DNA from: Brevibacillus sp051967035 | GTDB taxonomy: Bacteria; Bacillota; Bacilli; Brevibacillales; Brevibacillaceae | Assembly: GCF_051967035.1 (NCBI RefSeq) | Contig: NZ_JBQCKK010000010.1 | Span: 1-64,000 of the forward strand | Direction: 5' to 3' | DNA: 64,000 bases | Translations under genes and position numbers: made by a program | The notes under the pieces: generated by a model | Seen by the model: the letters and a program-made list of their open reading frames with translations, nothing else | The model's database searches: none | Told to the model about the DNA's origin: nothing | Shown here: one piece after another, positions 58,643 to 64,000 of the stretch | Numbering within the stretch: position 1 is the stretch's first letter | Layout: the number at the start of each line of letters is the position of its first letter

Positions 58643-61600
58643 TTACTTTGCTGCGCTTTTGACAAAAAGGTGTACCTTCGCCGTTTTCCCGGCGTAGCGA
58701 ATCGAGATCGTCGCGCGCACACCCGTTTCCACATCGGCCAGGACTGACACCCGGCCTGCTTCGTCCACCTCGATCTGCTCGGGGAGGCTGGACGCAAACT
58801 CGATGCCTTCCGCCTTTGTCACGTCTTGCGAAGCGCCATCGGCGAATATCGCCCGCACCTCAAGCTGCGCTTCCTCTCCGGGAGCGAGCTTCAGCGACTT
58901 CGGTCTGGCTTCGAGCGCCTTTACATCAGCGTCGCCCACGACGTAGGTCGCCGCCGAATGGACGGTGAAGACAGCCAGGTCAGCTTCCTGCGCCACCTGG
59001 AGCGGCTTGCCTTTCGCCCCTGTTACCACCCGCCACTGCTTGTTGCGGTACGTGTAAACTTGCAGCTTTTCACCCGCATCGGACGACAGTGGCAGCGCGA
59101 GCGTAAAACCTGCTTGGCCAAGGCTGCTCAGCGCTTTTCCGTTGCTCCACGCTTCAAGCAAGTAGGCTTCTCCCGGATGGGAAACGCCCTTATCGCCAGT
59201 TGCTTTCGCTGCTGTCAGGGAGAGGGCAAATTTTTGGGCGCGTTCCTTGGCAAAGTACGCTCCCGGTACTTCTACCCATGCTCCTGACGGAACGGTCAGC
59301 CTGACGCCGATCTCTTTTTTCTTCAGCAGCTGGACCAGCTTCTGCTCCACGGTAATCCGCTGATCTGCCTGCCCTGATTTTTGGCTGCGGAGGCGACCCG
59401 CTGTATCGGCATCCGCACCGTCTTCCTCTGCTTCCTCGCCTTCGATGCGAATGAACAGCACCGGGGAAAAGTCGATTTTCTCCCGCACGTCCTCGATGGC
59501 TTCCAGAAAATCGTCCAGCGTGTCCAGCACGTCGCCCACGTGCCCGTCTGTGGCTTTCAACTCGGCTCCAGGCTCGACGGCCAATGTGCCCGCCTGGATC
59601 AGCAGCGTTTCCGCCAGCAGACGAACACGCTTGGCTACGTCCCGGGAAATATCCTCTGGATCAAGCGGCTTCAGCGCCGTTTTCGCAAACGTCGTCAAGA
59701 CCGCAAGCCCCCGTCGGGCCAACTCCTCGTCCGCTTCCTGGCCGTTTGCCAGGGGAGCAAATGCTTCGTCCAAATAGCGTTCGCTCCAATCATGCAGCGA
59801 CGTTTTCCGAACGACTTCACGCTCTGCCTGCTTTACCGCAGCGGCCAGCACGGTTGAAACTGAATGGGAAACCGCGTCCCACTTCTCGGCCTGGTTGACC
59901 TGTTTGGCAGCGAGCAGCTTTTCCAGACTGGCAAGCACCCGCTGCACCTGTTCCTCGATACTCCGTTCATCTTTTGCCGACAAAATGGCCTGTTCTGCCT
60001 GCTTGTCTGCTTCTTTTTGCCTGTCTGGCGTCGGTGTCGCATCAGGTGGAGTCACAGGAGGCGGCGGGGTTGTCGGTTTGGCTGGCACCTGGACGACCAG
60101 CTTTTCGGTAGTGGCGCTCGTCTGATCCGACTCCCGGGTTACCTGCAAAATCAGCTCGACGTCCGTCCGGCGACTCGGCGGCGTGATCGTGCCATCCAGC
60201 GCGATGACGCCTGTGTCGCTCGATTGCTTGATGGCGACCGTAAATCCTGCGGGCACTTCAGGCAACCGCAGCCTTGTCGCCCCGACTGTCGGCTGGGCGA
60301 GACTCGTAATGCCGTCCGCCACTTCCTGCGCCGTCGTCTCGTGCTCGGCCCGCTCCTGCAAGTGGATTTGCACCAGCACCGGATCGTGGTCGCTCACCCG
60401 GCCCTCGTCCTCGGTGAATCCGGCATTGATATGCACGATGTCCACCTTTGTGCGGTTTTCCAGATGATTGCTCACCAAAATTTGATCGAGTACCTGCGAA
60501 TTGCCCTGGTACACGTAGGTGTACTGACTGCCCGGCGGCAGCTTCTCGACCATATTGGTCAACACGCCGTCTGCCAGCGCTCGCACTGGATGGGAAAACG
60601 GGAAGTCGTTCAGGTCGCCCAAAACGACCACATTGGCCTTGGGATCTGCTGCATGGATTTGCTTGACAAAACCGTTCAGCACGCGGGCGATTTTCATTCG
60701 CTGCTTCTCGCTTACCAGCTCCGGCGGCTGCTGTTTGCCGAACAGCGCCCCATCCCCGCCCTTGGAGTTGAAATGGTTGGCGATGACAAACACAGGCTTG
60801 CCCTGGAAAATGAACTGCGCCGCCAACGGCTTGCGGCTGGACGCGAACGCCTCGTTGTTCGGGGCGACCCGGCCTGGATTGTGCGAGAGGTACGCCGCTC
60901 CGTCGCGCGTCTCGACCTGTACCGCCTCTGTTGCCGTTCCCGCTACGCCCTCTGCCAGCTGCACGCGAGCCGGGTTGTAGAAAAACCCGACGCGGATGTT
61001 GCCGCCTAGCTGGCCCCCGTCCTGGTTGTTCTCTGGCGCGATGTCGATGTAGCGATAGGCAGGGCCGTTCTTTTGCTGGATAGCCTTACGCAAGGCATCT
61101 GCGGATTTCGCGGCATTGGTTTCGCCGTCGTCCGTCGGTCCGCTGTTGTCCTGCATTTCCACAACGCCGATAATATCCGGTGCTTTCATGTTCTCGACGA
61201 TCGTTTCCGCGATCCGCGCGATTTTTTTGGAATCGGTTTTGGCGGAAAAATTCTCGATGTTGTAGGAAGCAATCGTCAGTTCATCGTCTTGCGGAGCGAG
61301 TGTCGTCACAGTCGGTTTGCTGCTGCCGGACTGGACGGATACCGTTTCAATGGGATACAGCTTGTAATTGGCAAAGCTGTAATCAATAATCCCTGCCAGC
61401 GGCTCGGTGATTTTGTCGCCAACCTTGGGATGAGCCAAAATCGGCACGAGTTTGTCTGCTACCGTGATGCGCTCGGGGTGAAAATCATCGGCTGCAAGCA
61501 CCACGCCGCCTGCCGGGGTGCGGGGCTGCCCGCGATGCGCCTGGTCGTCCATGACGACGAATTCTACGCTGGCCGGGTTCGTGAAAACGTTTGCTTCCCC

Positions 61601-64000
61601 AACCACGACCGGATTGTCGACCTGCACCAGCATCCCTTCGAGGCTCTCCCAGAAGTCAATGGCGTCCTCCTCCGGATCGAATGTGCCCAGGCCGTCGTTG
61701 TCAATGATTCCCTTCGGATAGCGGTAGCTTCCTTTTCCCAAAACAACCGGGTCCGGGAGCGGCAGCGCCTTTTTCTCAACGGTGATTGTCGCCGCGTCAA
61801 TTTGCGTCTGGGTGAGATCGGTAGACGCCCGGTTTTGCGGCACGTACTCCTTCACCGTGCCGTCTACGCTCACTTCATCGCCCGGTTGTACCGCCGCTTT
61901 CGGCTCGTACACGTAGATGCCCTCGGACGTGTTCGGATCGTCGTCCGGAAGCGGGTCTTGCATGTAGAAGCCTTGTACCGTTCCGCTGTTTTTCACGACG
62001 GCCGTGACGATTCCCTTGACGGCTTTTACCGTGCCGTTTTCCAGCGGGGACTGGTGGGAGGCGCCTTGGATATCGTGGATGCGCACGCTCTCTTTTTGGA
62101 TCGTGTAGCGGAAGCTGGCGACTTTGCTGTCCGTGAAGCCTTCCTTGACAGCAAACGCCTGAATCGTCGTATCCGCGTCGAGCTGGATCGGTTCTATATA
62201 GACGGTACTGTCTCTGGTCGGCTCCGAGCCGTCTGTCGTGTAGTAAATGTTTGCGTCTGCCATGGACGTGGACAACGTCACTTTGGTGCCTGCCGCGACC
62301 AGAGGGCCTGGGGGATACGCCGTCACCGTCGGCACCCGCGTCTCATCCTCGACCAAATCGGCCAGCGTCCGCGGCACCAGCTTGTATTCGTTAAAATCGT
62401 AGTTGACCACTCCGGTGATGCGGGCGTAAGTCGTGCCCGGTTCCAGAGGGAGAGTGACGGGCGGGCGGGAAAGGAAGCGGCCCTGCTCGTCTTGCAATGT
62501 GTAATTCCCGTTCTGTACAGACTGGACCGTCACATTGCGGACCGTCACCAGTTGGCCTTCGATCGCTTCTCCCGCATGAGCCGCAAAATGTTCCGATGTG
62601 ACCAGCCGCGGCGTCGGCACCCCAGCCTGCTTCTCTACGACTGTCACGTCGTCGGCTGCGACTTCGAGCTGTTCCAGCCCGTAGTAGTCATTCCTTTTTC
62701 CTGTCGCCCGGATGTTGTCTCCGACCGCAATGTTGGCAGCAAGCCCCGGACCGCGCAGGACCAGCCCGGCCGTTTCGTCCTGTAGGTAGACGTTGTTTTG
62801 GCCTCCCGCCTCAAAGATAGCGGTCACGATCCCCGCGACACTCGCGGTTGTTCCCGGTGCCAGTGCTCTTGCCTCGGCAATGGGCATGGCCGAGGACACA
62901 GACTTGGCAATCGGCACAGGCTCGCTCTCGAACATCTTGCCGTGCTCGCTTGCGAGCTGCTGCGTCACGTAGACGGCTTCCACCTGCTCGATTCCTTGCA
63001 ACGTATAGGAAAACGCGCCGTTCTCCCCTGCGCTGCCTGTCAGATTGCCGTTGAGCAACAGGCTGTTGCCAGCTGGCGCATCATAGGCGCGCAAAATCGC
63101 CTTGCCCGCGGCTGCCCCCGCTTGGCCTTTTAGCTCCGCGGCGCTTCCGGCCTGCTGTAGGCTGATTTTTTCAGCCGTCACAACAGGGCTTGCCTCGGCT
63201 GGCAGCAGCTCGATGCTCTCGCTCTCCTGTTTGCCACTCTCCGTCGCTGTGAGATAGACCGCTGCCGCAGTCGGATGGGCAAACGTCAATTCGACTTGAC
63301 CGGAATCGTTCGACACCTGCTCAGCCAGCGGCGTTTCGCTGCCAGCTGGCGGATTTGCGTACACTTTGATGGTGACATGCGGACGAACTTGGCCGCGAAT
63401 GACGGCTTCCGCCGGATTCGTATGGTCAAACAGCAGCTCTCGGCCGCTCGGCTTCTCGCTGACATCGCTGTCTGTCGGCGGCGGCTCTGCCGGACTCTGC
63501 GTATTTTTCGGAGTAGGCTCTCCCACTACGAAGTCGGCGCTGTTGTTGTCCGTGTCCCAGCCGTTTCCGCCGTTTGGCACAATACCATCCGCGCGGCTTT
63601 TGCGGGAAGCGCTGGTAGCTGCCGACGTAGTGGGAGCAGGACCAGCCCCCTCATAGCCATTGGCCGCTCCGAAGCCGACCAGATCGACTACATCGGGCCG
63701 GGCCGATACATCGGCTCCCGTCAAGATGGTTCCGCTGCTGACGAGGGCCACTTTTCCAGCCGCGTTTCCCATTGGAATCGCGCCCTCGGCATCTGCGGGG
63801 GGAAGACCAGTCGTTCCTCCTGACCCAGCCGCCTGCTGAATCAGGTAATATCCGTATGGAGCGATGCTGCCCGTCAAGTCTGTCTTGCTCCATGCCGTCC
63901 CGTTTGCAGAGGCGTACTGCACAGACCAGCCTGCAAGCGAGACGGGCGTGCCCGTCGGATTGTACAGTTCCATAAAATCGTTTTTGTAATGGGCCCCGTT
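58643..64000 (-). CDS. Very large secreted nuclease/phosphatase, 5' end outside the window
   Basis: At least 1785 codons, still open at the right edge, where NDFMELYNP shows it is inside a lamin-tail domain. Order from there: lamin-tail domain; Ig-like segment; OB-fold (GTTASVAGIVTAI); a chitobiase C-terminal-type repeat (NIYYTTDGSEPTRDSTVY); a second OB-fold of the ExeM kind; an endonuclease/exonuclease/phosphatase domain with TIASYNIENFS, GVVEMQDN, NHFNSKGGD, LGDLNDFPFS and SDHDPVLVQI; then some 600 residues of Ig-like, helical coiled (RSIEEQVQRVLASLEKLL) and bacterial Ig-like sequence. It probably degrades extracellular DNA or phospho-compounds. No LPXTG or S-layer motif is seen at the C-terminus. 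Confidence 0.88.
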   Translation of the reverse strand, partial: NGAHYKNDFMELYNPTGTPVSLAGWSVQYASANGTAWSKTDLTGSIAPYGYYLIQQAAGSGGTTGLPPADAEGAIPMGNAAGKVALVSSGTILTGADVSARPDVVDLVGFGAANGYEGAGPAPTTSAATSASRKSRADGIVPNGGNGWDTDNNSADFVVGEPTPKNTQSPAEPPPTDSDVSEKPSGRELLFDHTNPAEAVIRGQVRPHVTIKVYANPPAGSETPLAEQVSNDSGQVELTFAHPTAAAVYLTATESGKQESESIELLPAEASPVVTAEKISLQQAGSAAELKGQAGAAAGKAILRAYDAPAGNSLLLNGNLTGSAGENGAFSYTLQGIEQVEAVYVTQQLASEHGKMFESEPVPIAKSVSSAMPIAEARALAPGTTASVAGIVTAIFEAGGQNNVYLQDETAGLVLRGPGLAANIAVGDNIRATGKRNDYYGLEQLEVAADDVTVVEKQAGVPTPRLVTSEHFAAHAGEAIEGQLVTVRNVTVQSVQNGNYTLQDEQGRFLSRPPVTLPLEPGTTYARITGVVNYDFNEYKLVPRTLADLVEDETRVPTVTAYPPGPLVAAGTKVTLSTSMADANIYYTTDGSEPTRDSTVYIEPIQLDADTTIQAFAVKEGFTDSKVASFRYTIQKESVRIHDIQGASHQSPLENGTVKAVKGIVTAVVKNSGTVQGFYMQDPLPDDDPNTSEGIYVYEPKAAVQPGDEVSVDGTVKEYVPQNRASTDLTQTQIDAATITVEKKALPLPDPVVLGKGSYRYPKGIIDNDGLGTFDPEEDAIDFWESLEGMLVQVDNPVVVGEANVFTNPASVEFVVMDDQAHRGQPRTPAGGVVLAADDFHPERITVADKLVPILAHPKVGDKITEPLAGIIDYSFANYKLYPIETVSVQSGSSKPTVTTLAPQDDELTIASYNIENFSAKTDSKKIARIAETIVENMKAPDIIGVVEMQDNSGPTDDGETNAAKSADALRKAIQQKNGPAYRYIDIAPENNQDGGQLGGNIRVGFFYNPARVQLAEGVAGTATEAVQVETRDGAAYLSHNPGRVAPNNEAFASSRKPLAAQFIFQGKPVFVIANHFNSKGGDGALFGKQQPPELVSEKQRMKIARVLNGFVKQIHAADPKANVVVLGDLNDFPFSHPVRALADGVLTNMVEKLPPGSQYTYVYQGNSQVLDQILVSNHLENRTKVDIVHINAGFTEDEGRVSDHDPVLVQIHLQERAEHETTAQEVADGITSLAQPTVGATRLRLPEVPAGFTVAIKQSSDTGVIALDGTITPPSRRTDVELILQVTRESDQTSATTEKLVVQVPAKPTTPPPPVTPPDATPTPDRQKEADKQAEQAILSAKDERSIEEQVQRVLASLEKLLAAKQVNQAEKWDAVSHSVSTVLAAAVKQAEREVVRKTSLHDWSERYLDEAFAPLANGQEADEELARRGLAVLTTFAKTALKPLDPEDISRDVAKRVRLLAETLLIQAGTLAVEPGAELKATDGHVGDVLDTLDDFLEAIEDVREKIDFSPVLFIRIEGEEAEEDGADADTAGRLRSQKSGQADQRITVEQKLVQLLKKKEIGVRLTVPSGAWVEVPGAYFAKERAQKFALSLTAAKATGDKGVSHPGEAYLLEAWSNGKALSSLGQAGFTLALPLSSDAGEKLQVYTYRNKQWRVVTGAKGKPLQVAQEADLAVFTVHSAATYVVGDADVKALEARPKSLKLAPGEEAQLEVRAIFADGASQDVTKAEGIEFASSLPEQIEVDEAGRVSVLADVETGVRATISIRYAGKTAKVHLFVKSAAK

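Noticed and set aside
1..64000. CRISPR arrays, tRNA, rRNA, phage or transposase genes
   Set aside because: No regular spacer-repeat pattern, no cloverleaf and no recombinase or transposase motif was seen on either strand.

Overview
The window looks like the chromosome of a spore-forming, Gram-positive bacterium of the Brevibacillus/Paenibacillus kind. The clues are strong AGGAGG-type ribosome binding sites with several GTG and TTG starts, the dnaE-malic enzyme-accDA-pfkA-pyk gene order known from Bacillus, YheB/YheC/YheD spore genes, a gamma-SASP-like repeat protein, a sporulation-type kinase and a T-box before trpS. No phage, insertion sequence, CRISPR array, tRNA or rRNA was seen.

Layout. 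1-13.4 kb, minus strand: coenzyme B12-dependent ribonucleotide reductase behind tandem NrdR boxes, then pyk, pfkA, accA, accD, a 60-codon gene, an FCD-type GntR regulator, malic enzyme and dnaE. A perfect GntR-like palindrome lies just after the malic enzyme promoter, and a weaker copy lies at the left edge. 13.6-18.5 kb: ytpI, an ArsR-DUF2087 repressor with its own operator, about 1 kb of gene-free degenerate repeats, ytoI and yheB. 18.6-25 kb, plus strand: four consecutive YheC/YheD ATP-grasp genes behind a SigmaK-type promoter, then a Gln/Asn-rich protein with five gamma-SASP-like repeats.

25.1-38 kb, minus strand: the most unusual block. Ten closely packed genes appear to form one exopolysaccharide operon: a membrane-anchored glycosidase, a membrane HEAT-repeat protein, a processive family-2 glycosyltransferase, an odd response regulator, a UDP-sugar dehydrogenase, a GlmS without room for the ribozyme, a 60-codon gene, a shortened GlmU and two exported TIM-barrel proteins with three related modules. 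GlmS, the GlmU-like enzyme and the dehydrogenase would supply an amino-sugar uronic acid, the glycosyltransferase would polymerise and export it, and the outer proteins would trim it. The leader can fold into an H-type pseudoknot just before the first ribosome binding site.

38.6-49.5 kb: a thiol-peroxidase operon (TrxB-like, glutaredoxin, peroxiredoxin) with PerR/Fur-like boxes, NhaC, a kinase-DUF3870-GGDEF operon, MtaD, TspO, a YtkL-type hydrolase, a YuzF-like protein and a MerR/DUF3967 protein. 49.7-58.5 kb: a lipoprotein, a Fur-boxed iron/heme import operon ending in HugZ-like and DinB-like genes, two M20-family hydrolases, and T-box-controlled trpS. 58.6-64 kb: a very large secreted nuclease/phosphatase that runs off the right edge.
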